A DNA stretch of 64,000 bases from Methanobacteriaceae archaeon (GTDB lineage: Archaea; Methanobacteriota; Methanobacteria; Methanobacteriales; Methanobacteriaceae), in contig DAHVOW010000002.1 in NCBI GenBank assembly GCA_027318585.1, positions 1 to 64,000 of the forward strand. The letters run 5' to 3'. The position numbers and the translations under genes were made by a program. The notes below the pieces were generated by a model, which had not been told where the DNA came from, ran no database searches, and was given only the letters and a program-made list of their open reading frames with translations. Below, piece by piece: positions 19,849 through 29,790 of this stretch. Every line of letters starts with the position of its first letter. Position 1 is the stretch's first letter.

Positions 19849-20499
19849 TCAGGTTATAACCTTATATTCCAGGATTAAATCTTCACCCAGGGGGTATGAC
19901 TTTATCAATTTTAGCTTCACTGCCTGTGACATATAATCCATCCCCGCCCCATCCACCAGAGTCTTGGCCTGGCTTCCACCAACGATCATAGGTGCCAGAC
20001 AGACCCTCACCTCATCTACCAGACCATGGGATAGCATAGAATAGTTCAGGGTAGAACCCCCCTCCAGCATGAGGCTATCAATCCCTAGACTCATTAAATT
20101 ATCCATTAAACATTCCAGATCCACTCTTTCATCCCCACAGACCATTATTTTTGCATGCTGGCTTAGTTTTTCCAATCTAGCCGGGGGTGCCTTTTCACTA
20201 ACCGCAATAATGGTAGGCGCATCTCCGGATAAAACTCGTGCCTTGAGGGGTGTGCGTGCTTGGCTATCTACCACCACCCGCACCGGATTCTCAGCGGGGT
20301 CTGCAGAGATTTTATGGACAGTTAATCGCGGATCATCAGCTAAAACTGTGTTAATACCCACCATTATGGCATCACATTCTGTCCGAAGTCTATGCACCCT
20401 TAAAAGGTCTTCTTTACCAGATATTTCAGAATTACCCGTTTTGGTGGCTATTTTGCCGTCCAGAGTCATGGCTGCGTTTAAAATAATTCTAGGCTTCAT
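19849..20499 (-). CDS. 2,5-diamino-6-(ribosylamino)-4(3H)-pyrimidinone 5'-phosphate reductase
   Basis: An NAD(P)H-dependent reductase of the RibD C-terminal/DHFR-like fold that acts early in archaeal riboflavin and F420 precursor synthesis. The 216-aa protein has PRIILNAAMTLDGKIAT at the N-terminus, HRLRTECDAIMVGINTVLAD, then VLxGD and MLEGGSTLNYSML. Archaea reduce before deaminating, unlike bacterial RibD, and this single-domain form fits the MJ0671 type. Riboflavin synthase (ribC) lies elsewhere in this window. Confidence 0.93.
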   Translation of the reverse strand: MKPRIILNAAMTLDGKIATKTGNSEISGKEDLLRVHRLRTECDAIMVGINTVLADDPRLTVHKISADPAENPVRVVVDSQARTPLKARVLSGDAPTIIAVSEKAPPARLEKLSQHAKIMVCGDERVDLECLMDNLMSLGIDSLMLEGGSTLNYSMLSHGLVDEVRVCLAPMIVGGSQAKTLVDGAGMDYMSQAVKLKLIKSYPLGEDLILEYKVIT

Positions 20500-20513
20500 T
20501 TAAATCCTTGGAT

Positions 20514-20777
20514 TTACTGCTGTCCAAAGTTAAGCAGGTAAAATATCTGTTGTATTTGCTGAATTACAGAGTTTATGGTATTTAATATACTTTGAATAGG
20601 ATCCAGGGTTTGTTGTATCTCCTGAGCCGTCTGGTTGGTAGCTTCACTGGCATTTTGAAGTGCTTGATCCGCAGTGTCCTTTACCTCTCCCACCGATGGA
20701 GTTTGAGCTGCTAAAACAGGTAGGGTGACTAATACCAGCCCCATTACCAACAAAAAAAATGTAAATTTTTTCATCAT
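20514..20777 (-). CDS. Small exported protein with Gln-rich helix
   Basis: An 87-residue protein with a signal peptide ([23 protein letters not shown], cleavage likely after VLA). The mature part is mostly one amphipathic, Gln/Ile-rich helix ([30 protein letters not shown]), which may form a coiled coil or bind membrane. GTGGAG upstream favours ATG 20777; an in-frame GTG at 20789 is less likely. No known family. It is 14 bp downstream of the stretch that starts the riboflavin reductase gene, so the two could share a transcript. Confidence 0.65.
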   Translation of the reverse strand: MMKKFTFFLLVMGLVLVTLPVLAAQTPSVGEVKDTADQALQNASEATNQTAQEIQQTLDPIQSILNTINSVIQQIQQIFYLLNFGQQ

Positions 20778-20886
20778 GAACATCTCCACTGTACTTCACT
20801 TAGATTATACTAAAAAGTTAGTATTAAAATATTAGTTTTTAAAAGATATTCTACCTAAAACAAGAAGAGATAATTTTGGTGAGAAA

Positions 20887-21267
20887 ATGAGCGATAATAG
20901 ATACCAGAAAGGTATGGAAAATCTTAAAGTTATGAATCCCAAATCATTCCAGACATTAGAGGACAGTCTAACTGACATAGCACCTGATCTGGCCCGCTAT
21001 GTAGTCGAATTCCCCTACGGTGATATTTACACCCGTCCCGGGTTGGATTTAAAAATCAGGGAACTGGTGACCATCTCGGCCATAACTACCATGGGAGGTG
21101 CAGACAATCAGTTAAAAAGCCACATACGTGGTGCATTGAATGTGGGTTGTACTAAGGAAGAGATATTGGAAGTTATAATACAAATGGCAGTTTATGCTGG
21201 CTTTCCCCGAGCCATAAATGGAGTTTTAGCTGCGAAAGAAGTTTTTGGGGAGGAAGAAAGTGAGTAG
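20887..21267 (+). CDS. Carboxymuconolactone decarboxylase family protein
   Basis: A 126-aa all-helical protein of the CMD/AhpD superfamily. The motif [38 protein letters not shown] contains the family His and a single Cys but no CxxC pair, so peroxidase activity of the AhpD kind is unlikely. [22 protein letters not shown] is the conserved C-terminal half. Its role in methanogens is unknown. GGTGAG precedes the ATG. A shorter relative is at 45968-46291. Confidence 0.9.
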   Translation: MSDNRYQKGMENLKVMNPKSFQTLEDSLTDIAPDLARYVVEFPYGDIYTRPGLDLKIRELVTISAITTMGGADNQLKSHIRGALNVGCTKEEILEVIIQMAVYAGFPRAINGVLAAKEVFGEEESE

Positions 21268-21322
21268 GATTAATAAAAGGCAATTTAAAAAAAGGGCATA
21301 ATTCATTTTTTAAGGACCGCTT

Positions 21323-22081
21323 CTAGATCCTGAATACCTGGCGAGCATTCTTCTCAGTTACGGCCGCCACGTCCTTCACATCCATGGACTTCATATTTGC
21401 TATGGTTTTAACGGTTTCCTCCACGAAAGCTGGTTCGTTACGTTGCCCCTTGAATGGAGAGAGATATGGGCTGTCTGTTTCAGTTAAAAGGTGAGATAGG
21501 GGAAGTTCACGGGCCAGTTCCTGATGGTGGGTTGAAAAACATACCAGTGTGGACAATGAGATCAGGTGCCCCCCATCCATGATCAGCTGGGCGGTTTCTA
21601 AATCCCCTCCATAGCAATGGAATATTATTTTTGGTATCCCCTCATACCCCTCAGACATTTCCAAGGCCTTTTTTTCAGCATCACGGGCATGGACAATAAG
21701 GGGCATCTCCTCCTGGGATGCCATATCCAGGAAAGTCCTGAAGAGCTTTTCCTGTTTATTTCTATCTTCTTGACTCTTCAAATCATGAAAATCAAGCCCA
21801 GTCTCTCCCAGAGCAACTGCGTGATGTAAATTTAGCTTAATTTCTTTTAAAACTTCTTCTATCACCGATCGATCAGCTTTGGGAGCATAATGAGGATGAA
21901 ATCCCAGGGACGGGTATAAAAATTCAGGATAATCCCTGGCCATTTGTAGAGTGCGACGATTGCCTCCCAAACTGGCGCCGGAATTTATGATGGCCTTTAA
22001 TTTCTGCTGAGCACGACCCATAACCTCCTCACGAGTTTTGTTAAACTCCTTAAAATCAACATGGCAGTGCGCATCAATCAC
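21323..22081 (-). CDS. TatD family hydrolase
   Basis: A metal-dependent TIM-barrel hydrolase (TatD DNase family), 252 aa. The metal motifs are [10 protein letters not shown] at the N-terminus, [30 protein letters not shown] and [10 protein letters not shown]. Relatives are 3'-5' nucleases or act in quality control; substrate here is not determined. It starts 4 bp after uppS ends, in a mtxX-uppS-tatD operon. Confidence 0.93.
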   Translation of the reverse strand: MIDAHCHVDFKEFNKTREEVMGRAQQKLKAIINSGASLGGNRRTLQMARDYPEFLYPSLGFHPHYAPKADRSVIEEVLKEIKLNLHHAVALGETGLDFHDLKSQEDRNKQEKLFRTFLDMASQEEMPLIVHARDAEKKALEMSEGYEGIPKIIFHCYGGDLETAQLIMDGGHLISLSTLVCFSTHHQELARELPLSHLLTETDSPYLSPFKGQRNEPAFVEETVKTIANMKSMDVKDVAAVTEKNARQVFRI

Positions 22082-22084
22082 ATC

Positions 22085-22852
22085 TTACACTCCAAAACGT
22101 CTTTCTCTCTCTTGATATGATCTTAAAGCCCTTAAAAAATCGACTTTACGCAGTGCCGGCCAGAGACTATTGCTGAAATAAAGTTCAGAATATGATGATT
22201 GCCATAACAGAAATCCACTTAGTCTTTCCTCACCACTGGTCCTTATGATGAGATTAGGGTCTTCCATACCTGCAGTGTAAAGGTTGCGGTTTACAATGTT
22301 CTCATCTATGTCATCCACGGCCAGTTGGCCGGCTTCCACTTCATTAACAATCTTTTTTATAGCATCCACTATCTCCATACGACCATCATAGCCAATGGCA
22401 ATGTTAAAACGACGCTGGTCATAGAGAGCTGTGCTTTCTTCGGCCTTTTTTATAGCCGCCCTTACATCTTCAGGCAGAAGTTCCAGCTTCCCCACCGCTC
22501 TAACTTGTACCTTATTTTTGTGGATCTTCTGGTTGCTGGTTATTTCTTCAAAATTTTTCTTAAAAAGTTGCATCAGTCCCTGTACTTCATGGGGAGGTCT
22601 ATTGAAATTTTCGGTGGAAAAGGCATACACCGTAACGATTTCAATTCCCAAGTCAATACACCAATCCAGCACCCTCTCCAGGGTATCAACACCCTTCTTA
22701 TGACCTTCAATGGTGTCAATATTTCCCTGTACCCTGGTAAACCTTCGATTGCCATCCATTATTATAGCCACGTGTTTAGGCATGTTTTCGGGACGCAGAT
22801 TTCTGGAAATGTACCATTCGTATAATCTGTAAATTGGTTTAAGAGGTTCCAT
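22085..22852 (-). CDS. uppS: cis-Prenyltransferase (polyprenyl diphosphate synthase)
   Basis: Elongates an allylic diphosphate with isopentenyl units in cis configuration to make the lipid carrier for pseudomurein and glycan assembly. The 255-aa protein has [12 protein letters not shown] with the catalytic Asp, [26 protein letters not shown], and [16 protein letters not shown] near the C-terminus. It fits the archaeal branch, with a short N-terminal extension. It is the middle gene of mtxX-uppS-tatD. Confidence 0.95.
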   Translation of the reverse strand: MEPLKPIYRLYEWYISRNLRPENMPKHVAIIMDGNRRFTRVQGNIDTIEGHKKGVDTLERVLDWCIDLGIEIVTVYAFSTENFNRPPHEVQGLMQLFKKNFEEITSNQKIHKNKVQVRAVGKLELLPEDVRAAIKKAEESTALYDQRRFNIAIGYDGRMEIVDAIKKIVNEVEAGQLAVDDIDENIVNRNLYTAGMEDPNLIIRTSGEERLSGFLLWQSSYSELYFSNSLWPALRKVDFLRALRSYQERERRFGV

Positions 22853-22868
22853 TTCTAACTCCCAGTGA

Positions 22869-23576
22869 TTATTTATTTTTATCTCTTAGTTTGACTAAAT
22901 AAGCTGCTAATTTTAAAGCCCTTGTATATCCTTCTTTATTCTGAGATCTGGAAGTGTCAATGAATATTTCATCAATCCCCAGGGTAACGGCCCCGAAACT
23001 TTTTCCAGAACCCACCAAAACCAGGCTGCGAAAGATCAAATTACCGCAAATACCATCGGGTGCTAAAATAAGATTAGCACCGTCGGCCAAAGCATCTTCG
23101 ATTAATATAAAGTAATGTTTGACAGGGTATTTATCCATTATGATTCGGGTTAGTTCTTCTGCTTCATCCAGTGAAACATCTATTTTAAGACTTCTACCCC
23201 TGTCTTGTGGTCTTCCACCGGATAAAATCCCAACTTTAGGTTTTAATCCCATTTTTTTTAAAAATTCAGCTCCATGACCAACAATTTGTAATTTTTGTTC
23301 CCGAGTGTCCCCTTCATCTATACCTACTGGAGCCAGGAGAAATTTATGTCCCTTTATCTCCAAAAGAGAAGCTCTACTCATTTCCGGATACTTTTCACGC
23401 AATCGGCCCATGATTCCTGATGCATTTAGAGAACCTCGTATCGCTGCATCAGCCTCACCTGTGAGTAATAGGTCCGCCAGTTCATCTTCTGAATCTGTTA
23501 AGACCACCTCGAAATCCACCTGATCCCGGGCATCTTTGATGGCACGGTTTTCTCCCATTCCAGCAGCCAGTCTCAT
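22869..23576 (-). CDS. mtxX: Methanogenesis marker protein 4 (MtxX)
   Basis: A methanogen-specific protein of the phosphate acetyl/butyryltransferase-like fold, 235 aa. It matches the marker family by [37 protein letters not shown] and [17 protein letters not shown]. It is sometimes called a methyltransferase-related protein; activity is not established to my knowledge. The start follows GGTGAATT. It heads the operon with uppS and tatD, with 16 bp to uppS. Confidence 0.9.
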   Translation of the reverse strand: MRLAAGMGENRAIKDARDQVDFEVVLTDSEDELADLLLTGEADAAIRGSLNASGIMGRLREKYPEMSRASLLEIKGHKFLLAPVGIDEGDTREQKLQIVGHGAEFLKKMGLKPKVGILSGGRPQDRGRSLKIDVSLDEAEELTRIIMDKYPVKHYFILIEDALADGANLILAPDGICGNLIFRSLVLVGSGKSFGAVTLGIDEIFIDTSRSQNKEGYTRALKLAAYLVKLRDKNK

Positions 23577-23777
23577 AATTCACCAGAAATAGATTATTAT
23601 AGCAATATATCTTCGTGTAAAAATAGTTTAGAATTTCTTAATTAATATTATTATCACCAATTAATTCCTTACAGGCCAGATTCATATTATACCTTTTCCA
23701 TTCAAATCCAGAGCTAATCTCCCAAATTATTAGCCTTATTTGAAATGAAAAAAGATGTTAAGAAGCTAAAAATATAA

Positions 23778-25052
23778 TTAAATATTTTCAGCCCTGGCAA
23801 TGGATTTCTCAATTGCTTCTAAAGTGGTGTTGATATCCTCAGACGAGTGAGCAGTGCTTAAAAAACAGCACTCGAATTGAGAAGGTGGTATAAAGACTCC
23901 CTCCTTCAAAAGCTGATGGAAGTAACGGGAGAACTTATCAATATCGGCTGTTTTGGCATCAGCATAATCCCGAACCTCCCTTTCTGTGAAGTAAATCTGG
24001 AACATGGAGACTAATCCTGCTACCTGATAATTTAAGGATTTGTCGTCCAAAATATCCTGGATTCCACTGCGGATTTGATTCCCTTTGTTGTTCAAGTCAC
24101 TATAAAATTGGTCATCCAGTAGCTCCATGGTGGCCAGACCGGCAGTGACTGAGATAGGATTTCCATTGAAGGTTCCTGCCTGATAAACACCCCCAGATGG
24201 AGCTATCATTTCCATTAATTCTTTCTTACCAGCCAAGGCACCCATAGGAAAACCTCCCCCTAATATTTTACCCATGGTTACCAGGTCGGGTTTGACACCA
24301 TAATATTCTTGGGCTCCACCCCTTGAGAGTCGGAACCCGGTTATCACTTCATCGAAAATAAGTGCAGAACTATTTTGAGTGGTGAGATCTCTTAAAAACC
24401 TTAAAAATCCATCTTGAGGTTCGATACATCCCACGTTACCCATAACCGGCTCCAGTATGATGGCTGCAACTTCATCCCCCATCTGGTCAAAAATTGTTAC
24501 CAGGGCCTCTTCATCATTAAAAGGTACCAGTATAGTGTTTTTGGTGGTATCTTCAGGAACACCCGGAGAATCAGGTAAACCAACCGCACCAGATCCAGAT
24601 TTTACCAGGGTATAATCATGGGCCCCGTGATAGGCACCCTCGAATTTTATTATCTTTTTTCGCCCACTCCATGCTCTTGCTAGGCGTATGGCACTCATAG
24701 TGGCCTCGGTTCCGGTGCTTACAAAACGAACCATTTCCGCACAGGGCATACGATCCACTACTTCCCGGGCCAGTTCTATTTCCTTTTCTGTGGGGACTCC
24801 GTAGGCGGTTCCTTTAGACATTTGATTTAGAACGGCACCCATAACAACCGGGTTGGCGTGTCCCAAGACCAGTGGACCATATGCCAGACAGTAGTCCAGA
24901 TAAGTGTTACCATCAACATCGTGTATACGTGGCCCTTCGGACTCAGTGGCAAAGAACGGGTAGGGTTTATAAGACCTAACCGGGGAGTCAACTCCACCAG
25001 GCAGATATTTTTTGGCTTCATTAAAGAGTTTCTCTGATCGCAATTTATTCAC
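23778..25052 (-). CDS. hemL: Glutamate-1-semialdehyde 2,1-aminomutase
   Basis: A PLP enzyme that makes 5-aminolevulinate from glutamate-1-semialdehyde, feeding all tetrapyrroles. It has 424 aa, the family length. It contains [22 protein letters not shown], the [10 protein letters not shown] loop, [10 protein letters not shown], and the PLP lysine in [14 protein letters not shown]. The GTG start overlaps the cbiC stop in GTGA, so the two are coupled. Downstream genes are on the same strand but 200 bp away. Confidence 0.97.
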   Translation of the reverse strand: MNKLRSEKLFNEAKKYLPGGVDSPVRSYKPYPFFATESEGPRIHDVDGNTYLDYCLAYGPLVLGHANPVVMGAVLNQMSKGTAYGVPTEKEIELAREVVDRMPCAEMVRFVSTGTEATMSAIRLARAWSGRKKIIKFEGAYHGAHDYTLVKSGSGAVGLPDSPGVPEDTTKNTILVPFNDEEALVTIFDQMGDEVAAIILEPVMGNVGCIEPQDGFLRFLRDLTTQNSSALIFDEVITGFRLSRGGAQEYYGVKPDLVTMGKILGGGFPMGALAGKKELMEMIAPSGGVYQAGTFNGNPISVTAGLATMELLDDQFYSDLNNKGNQIRSGIQDILDDKSLNYQVAGLVSMFQIYFTEREVRDYADAKTADIDKFSRYFHQLLKEGVFIPPSQFECCFLSTAHSSEDINTTLEAIEKSIARAENI

Positions 25053-25672
25053 CCCTTGGATAAGTTTATTAAAGCATTAGCCGCAGCCACTGCGACAGGA
25101 GTGCCACCTTTTGGCCCCACAGTTATTAGATGGGGAATAGCAGTACTTTGGAGAGCTTTTTTTGACTCGGCAGCACCTACAAATCCTACCGGAACACCTA
25201 CCACTGATTTAATGCGGTCCGGATATTTTTCTTGAAGTTCAATCACCTTCAGGAGAGAAGTAGGGGAGTTTCCAATTACCACCATTCCCCGAAATCCTTC
25301 CTGGAGGGCCACTTCCATGGCCGCAGCAGCCCTGGTGATTTCCCTTTCCCTGGCGATTTGATAGGTTAAGGTATGGTCAATGTAACACTTTACTTCCCCA
25401 TTATAGGAAGTGATACCTGCCCGGACCATGTTTATATCGGTTAAGATATCTTCACCCGCTTTTATGGCCTCTAAACTCTCTTTTACAAAATTTTCACTAA
25501 TTTTAGTTAGTTCTGCATATTCCGGATCAGCAGTGGAGTGCACAATACGCTCCACAATGGCCTGCTCACCAGGGTTTAGGTGTTTAATATTCTCAGAAAT
25601 GAGTGATCTAACAATTTCTCTACTTTTTACGGCTATATCTTGGCCCTCTTTGGTGGATGCGCCCATAAACAT
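25049..25672 (-). CDS. cbiC: Cobalt-precorrin-8 methylmutase
   Basis: Moves a methyl group from C-11 to C-12 to form hydrogenobyrinate/cobyrinate in cobalamin synthesis. The 207-aa protein has [14 protein letters not shown] with the catalytic His, MVRAGI, and [14 protein letters not shown]. It is co-transcribed with hemL by a 4-bp overlap, so the corrin step is linked with precursor supply. Confidence 0.96.
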   Translation of the reverse strand: MFMGASTKEGQDIAVKSREIVRSLISENIKHLNPGEQAIVERIVHSTADPEYAELTKISENFVKESLEAIKAGEDILTDINMVRAGITSYNGEVKCYIDHTLTYQIAREREITRAAAAMEVALQEGFRGMVVIGNSPTSLLKVIELQEKYPDRIKSVVGVPVGFVGAAESKKALQSTAIPHLITVGPKGGTPVAVAAANALINLSKG

Positions 25673-25890
25673 GATTTCACAAACCTAATGATATATATTC
25701 AATTTTTTCTTTTTCTATAAGTTATTTTGGTAAGGCTTAAAATCGAGTCATTGGATTAATATTAATTTAGTTTAATTTATCGAATCTTTTTTATAATTTA
25801 TAGAATATTATTCTCCGATTGAAGCAAAAATTTTATTATATTAATAGGATATAACAATAATTACTGTATTTTGTTTAAAGGAGGTAAAAA

Positions 25891-26154
25891 ATGCAAGAAC
25901 AAGTAAGTAATGTTGGCAGCCAAGTGAAGCAAACCATAGCCACTTTAATGACCACTGCCTTTGGTCTGATTGCAGCTTTAGCTTGGAATGAAGCCATTAA
26001 AGCCATAATAAACGAATTTTTCTCGAAAGGATCAGGTATTACCGGCCTACTAGTTTATGCTGTTATAATTACCATAATCGCTGTTGTCGCAACTTTAATT
26101 ATCGGCTGGGCCTTAGGAAAACCTCCAGTTCAAGAAGTTAGAATTGTGGAATAG
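25891..26154 (+). CDS. Small two-helix membrane protein, DUF5654 type
   Basis: An 87-residue protein with an amphipathic N-terminal segment, a helix at about 18-37 (TTAFGLIAALAWNEAIKAII) and a strong membrane helix at about 52-74. The pattern LAWNEAIKA with the second helix matches the DUF5654 family as I recall it. Function unknown. It has one of the strongest ribosome binding sites in the window (AAGGAGGT) and its own promoter region in the 218-bp gap upstream, so it may be highly expressed. Confidence 0.82.
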   Translation: MQEQVSNVGSQVKQTIATLMTTAFGLIAALAWNEAIKAIINEFFSKGSGITGLLVYAVIITIIAVVATLIIGWALGKPPVQEVRIVE

Positions 26155-26224
26155 ATTTATCTATTCCATATTTTTCTTTAAAATAATACCTTTTTTAAAA
26201 AATAAGTAAATCCGTAAGCAAAAT

Positions 26225-26644
26225 CTATAAGGAATCAGTTAATATGGTTACGTAGGTTTTACTCAACCGACTCAGATACCTGTCCCGTGACCCTAGGACT
26301 AATCCAACAATCAAATCCACCGCCAGGGGCAACCACAGGAACTTGGAAATATTCCTTAAAAAAGATTTTCTGTAGTCCATTTTCCCGTCTAAGGGAACTA
26401 CTTTAATTTTCAATAATTTTTTGCCAATAGTAACTCCATATTTTCCTTCCAGATAAGTGAAATAAGTTACCATTACAATTCCGGCCAGTATCGACCAGTA
26501 GTTAAGCACAATATAGGTGTTGGTTATGGCCACTAGGGGGTTAATCAGGGCACTGAGAACCCATAATAACAGAGTTATTATTAAAGCATCGAATAAAATT
26601 GCCAGGAATCGTATGCCCCACAGACTCTGTCGCTCATTTTCCAT
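26225..26644 (-). CDS. RDD family membrane protein
   Basis: A 139-aa integral membrane protein with three helices. The RDD domain begins with WGIRFLAILFDALIITLLL, has the Asp in helix 1, and KYGVTIGKKLLKIKVV between helices 2 and 3. Its role is unknown; some RDD proteins may be transporters. The ATG at 26644 follows GGTG; a longer frame to 26686 would overlap hypE. It directly follows hypE on the same strand. Confidence 0.88.
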   Translation of the reverse strand: MENERQSLWGIRFLAILFDALIITLLLWVLSALINPLVAITNTYIVLNYWSILAGIVMVTYFTYLEGKYGVTIGKKLLKIKVVPLDGKMDYRKSFLRNISKFLWLPLAVDLIVGLVLGSRDRYLSRLSKTYVTILTDSL

Positions 26645-26657
26645 ATAAACACCGCTT

Positions 26658-27668
26658 TTAACATACTCTGGGAACTGGATCGGCAATGGGTGCTTCCAGT
26701 ATCCTTCTACCCCCTAAAAGGGTTTCCATTACTACTGGACCTGTAGGTGTTACTTCACCAATTATTTGAGCTTCTTTACCATATTTTTGCTTGCGAACAG
26801 CTTCAAGTACTTCATCGGCTTGATCTGGCTTCACACCCATTATAACCTTGCCCTCGTTGGCCACTTCGAATGGATCTATACCCAGCATCTCTGAGGCAGC
26901 GTGAACTTCACGTTTTATAGGTATTTTCTCCTCATCAAGATACATTCCCACGCCAGATTTGCTGGCTAGTTCGTTTAAAGCATTGGCTATGCCACCCCGG
27001 GTAGGATCCTTCATGGCACTGATGCCACCCACCCCTAGGGCAGCTTCCACCATCCCCCATACCGGAGCGACATCGGATTTTAAATCCGTATCAAAGCCAA
27101 ATCCTTCCCGGTAGGACATTAAGGCTATACCATGGTCCCCCACACTACCGCTGAGGATGATCTTATCCCCCACATTCAGGCCGGAGTCCCTGGTGATCTG
27201 TCCACGAGGAGCTATTCCAATCCCGGTGGTGCAGATGATCATTTTGTCCAGTTGACCATGCTCCATCACTTTGGTGTCTCCAGTTACTATGGCCGTCCCA
27301 GTTTCACGGCTGACCTCATCCATGGATTGGATTATACGCTCCAGTTCTTCTCCGCTAAATCCTTCACTGATCACCATGGCGTTGGTAATAGCCAGTGGTT
27401 TGGCCCCCATTACTGAAACATCGTTAATGGTACCTGCCATGGATATACGTCCTATATCCCCTCCTGGAAAAAACAATGGCGCGATGGTGTGACTATCGGT
27501 ACTGACCACAATTTCATAGTCATCCAGAGGTATGGTTGCACCATCATCCAGATCCTGTAATCCCACTCCACCGTCAACTTGCTTGTTACTAATATTTTTG
27601 AGTATTATATCCGAAATCAGGCCCTGCATTATCTCTCCGCCGGCCCCATGTGACATCCCAATTTTCAT
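26658..27668 (-). CDS. hypE: Hydrogenase expression/formation protein HypE
   Basis: With HypF it makes the cyanide ligand of [NiFe]-hydrogenases by dehydrating a thiocarboxamide on its own C-terminal Cys. The 336-aa protein is a PurM-like ATPase with MSHGAGGEIMQ at the N-terminus and SVMGAKPLAITNAMVI. It ends in PVPRVC, the required terminal Cys. The start at 27668 follows GGTGAA by 3 nt; a longer frame to 27875 is low-complexity and not conserved. hypA and hypB are at 55.4-56.5 kb. Confidence 0.96.
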   Translation of the reverse strand: MKIGMSHGAGGEIMQGLISDIILKNISNKQVDGGVGLQDLDDGATIPLDDYEIVVSTDSHTIAPLFFPGGDIGRISMAGTINDVSVMGAKPLAITNAMVISEGFSGEELERIIQSMDEVSRETGTAIVTGDTKVMEHGQLDKMIICTTGIGIAPRGQITRDSGLNVGDKIILSGSVGDHGIALMSYREGFGFDTDLKSDVAPVWGMVEAALGVGGISAMKDPTRGGIANALNELASKSGVGMYLDEEKIPIKREVHAASEMLGIDPFEVANEGKVIMGVKPDQADEVLEAVRKQKYGKEAQIIGEVTPTGPVVMETLLGGRRILEAPIADPVPRVC

Positions 27669-27979
27669 GGCTTCACCAGTACTTTCTATTTGATAAGTTA
27701 GTCTAAAATTATTTTTAAATAATTTAATTTCTTTTAAATTAACTTTAAACTCTTTGAAATTAGTTGATGAGAAAAAAATAGCATCTTTTCTCTGTTGCTG
27801 AAGTTGGAGTTTGAAATATTTAAATCCTTCTCCATCATAATAAGTTAAACAATAGAAAAGTATTATATAAGTCACTGAACATAACCACCCTGTAGAAATA
27901 CTGTTTATTTCCTTACTGCTTTTTTTAAAAAATTAAAGGCAGAATATTTTGTAAAAATCAAGTTAATAAAGGTGAAATA
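27669..27979. promoter_or_regulatory. Divergent hypE/rps8e intergenic region with TATA box
   Basis: A 311-bp AT-rich gap. A good archaeal promoter for rps8e is seen: purine-rich GAAAAG followed by TATTATATAA at 27861-27870, placing the transcript start near 27895 with a leader of about 85 nt. The leader holds a weak inverted repeat (CTGCTTTT and AAAGGCAG around 27918-27942). GGTGAA at 27971 precedes the rps8e start. No gene is seen here. Confidence 0.5.
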
Positions 27980-28360
27980 ATGGCAATATGGCAAGGAAAA
28001 TCTGTTAGAAAACTAACCGGCGGACGCTCCAAGAGCAGCCGGAACAAAAGGAAAGTAGAATTTGGTCGTGACCCTGCTGAGACCAAGATCGGAGAACGTA
28101 AGATAAAAGCCATCCGAACCAAGGGTGGTGGGAAAAAAATCAGACTCACCAACGACCTTAAAATCAATGTGGTTGACCCTAAAGATAACAAAATGCAGGT
28201 TGCAGAGATTATGGGGGTCATAGAAAACCACGCCAACGATCACTTTGTACGACGTAACATTATCACCAAAGGCGCCGTGGTGGAAACCAGTTTAGGGCAA
28301 GTAAAAATTACCTCCCGACCTGGACAGGACGGCATGGTTAATGGTGTGCTTATTGCGTGA
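27980..28360 (+). CDS. rps8e: 30S ribosomal protein S8e
   Basis: A ribosomal protein of the archaeal/eukaryotic small subunit, 126 aa. It has [17 protein letters not shown] at the start, [25 protein letters not shown] sequence, and [25 protein letters not shown] at the end. It overlaps the start of the polymerase gene, so the two are translated from one transcript. Confidence 0.97.
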   Translation: MAIWQGKSVRKLTGGRSKSSRNKRKVEFGRDPAETKIGERKIKAIRTKGGGKKIRLTNDLKINVVDPKDNKMQVAEIMGVIENHANDHFVRRNIITKGAVVETSLGQVKITSRPGQDGMVNGVLIA

Positions 28361-29000
28361 TATTATAAAGGAAGAAGCCGAAAAATTTCTTAAAACCGTG
28401 AATCAGGACCTCCCCGAGGGGATGGAACTGGAATTCGAAGGATTCTTCGAAAGAGGTTTCTTCGTAACCAAAAAAAGATACGCCCTGATACAAAAGGGGA
28501 AAATCGTGGTTAAGGGCCTGGAGCTGGTGCGCCGAGACTGGGCACCAGTAGCCAGGAAAACACAAGAAAAGGTCTTAAGAGCTATCCTAGAAGATGGGTC
28601 ACCTAAAAAGGCAAAAAAGATAGTGCGAGAGGTTATCGAAGCTATTAAAAATGGTGATTTAGACCTGGAAGACTTGGTGATAAACACTCAAATCACCAGA
28701 AATCCGGATAGCTACCAGCAAAACGCGCCTCATGTAATGGCCGCGAAAAAGGCCATTTCAAGGGGTAGAAAAGTTGTTAGAGGCTCAATTATGCGCTACG
28801 TGGTAGTGAAAGGGAAGGCTCCCATCAGTCAACGCGCAGAACCCGTGGAAGATGTGAATATCAGCGATTACGATCCCAACTATTACATAGAAAATCAGGT
28901 TCTTCCGGCGATATCCCGGATCATTGAAGCTATTGGCTATTCTGCTTCGGAGATAATGCATCAGGAAAGACAGAGCAGCTTAGATGCCTTCTTTAATTGA
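28353..29000 (+). CDS. polB2: Family B DNA polymerase, C-terminal subunit of a split enzyme
   Basis: About 215 aa that correspond only to the thumb and late palm of Pol[21 protein letters not shown] (the KKRYA motif), [30 protein letters not shown], and [17 protein letters not shown]. The exonuclease domain and motifs A and C are absent, so it must pair with a separate large subunit. Such a split is known for Methanothermobacter. The C-terminus QSSLDAFFN is a PCNA-binding PIP box. TTG at 28353 fits GGTGTG with 4 nt spacing; ATG 28341 is an alternative. It overlaps rps8e by 8 bp. Confidence 0.92.
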   Translation: MRDIIKEEAEKFLKTVNQDLPEGMELEFEGFFERGFFVTKKRYALIQKGKIVVKGLELVRRDWAPVARKTQEKVLRAILEDGSPKKAKKIVREVIEAIKNGDLDLEDLVINTQITRNPDSYQQNAPHVMAAKKAISRGRKVVRGSIMRYVVVKGKAPISQRAEPVEDVNISDYDPNYYIENQVLPAISRIIEAIGYSASEIMHQERQSSLDAFFN

Positions 29001-29090
29001 ATGTTAATTCTTTATATTTTATAAACATGATCTGATAAAAAAATTATAAATAAACATTAGGAAGCTACTTTAGATCCGGGGAGCTACAAT

Positions 29091-29771
29091 ATGGGGAAAG
29101 CGGTTTTTTTCGATATTGATGATACACTATATGATACCTCTGGTTTTGCCAAATTAGCCCGAAAAGCAGCGCTTTCTGCTATGATCGACGCGGGGCTACC
29201 ATTATCTAATGAGGAAGCTTATTCTCTTTTAAGATCTGTGATCAAAGAAAAAGGTTCCAACTACAACAAGCATTTCAACGTGCTCACTCAACGAGTTTTT
29301 GGGGAGGAAAATCCTTATTTGATTGCTTTGGGAATGATAACCTATCATAATGTAAAATTTGCTCTCTTAAGACTTTTTCCGGATACCATGTCCACACTGA
29401 TCCATGTGAAAAAACAGGGATATCACTTGGGCGTCATATCTAACGGCCTGGTAATTAAACAGTGGGAAAAACTTATAAGGCTTGATTTGCACCATTTTTT
29501 CGATGCAGTAGTCACCTCTGAGGAAGCGGGATGTGAAAAACCGGAGCCAGAGATTTTTAACCTGGCCCTGAGAAGAATGGGTTGTCGGGCTGATAAATCC
29601 CTAATGATCGGGAACAAATTTTCGGAGGATATTTTAGGTGCCCTCAACGTGGGGATGTCAGCCATACTGGTTAATTCCAGACTCACTACTGAAGAAGAAG
29701 ATTATTTAAGAATGAAGAACTTAAAAATTGACGTGGCATCTAATATTGGGTTAATTCAAGAAATTCTGTAA
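29091..29771 (+). CDS. HAD superfamily hydrolase
   Basis: A phosphatase-like HAD protein, 226 aa, of the subgroup with a large helical cap. Motif I is FFDIDDTLYDT (Asp8, Asp10), motif II is VISNG, motif III is the Lys in CEKPEPEIF, and motif IV is GNKFSEDI, with Asn in place of the usual first Asp but the ED pair kept. The substrate is unknown. It ends 20 bp before the AAA ATPase on the same strand. Confidence 0.9.
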   Translation: MGKAVFFDIDDTLYDTSGFAKLARKAALSAMIDAGLPLSNEEAYSLLRSVIKEKGSNYNKHFNVLTQRVFGEENPYLIALGMITYHNVKFALLRLFPDTMSTLIHVKKQGYHLGVISNGLVIKQWEKLIRLDLHHFFDAVVTSEEAGCEKPEPEIFNLALRRMGCRADKSLMIGNKFSEDILGALNVGMSAILVNSRLTTEEEDYLRMKNLKIDVASNIGLIQEIL

Positions 29772-29790
29772 AAGGTTGTAGGTGGTTTTT

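Noticed and set aside
23577..23777. Possible small gene or RNA in the mtxX-hemL gap
   Set aside because: AT-rich, no open frame with binding site and no stable inverted repeat seen.
27669..27875. N-terminal extension of hypE
   Set aside because: Low-complexity Phe/Lys-rich sequence absent from HypE proteins; the start with binding site is at 27668, and the segment is better read as the hypE/rps8e promoter region.
28341..29000. Truncated, decayed DNA polymerase pseudogene
   Set aside because: The fragment is intact, has a start with binding site, keeps all thumb motifs and the PIP box, and matches the known split subunit of Methanothermobacter.
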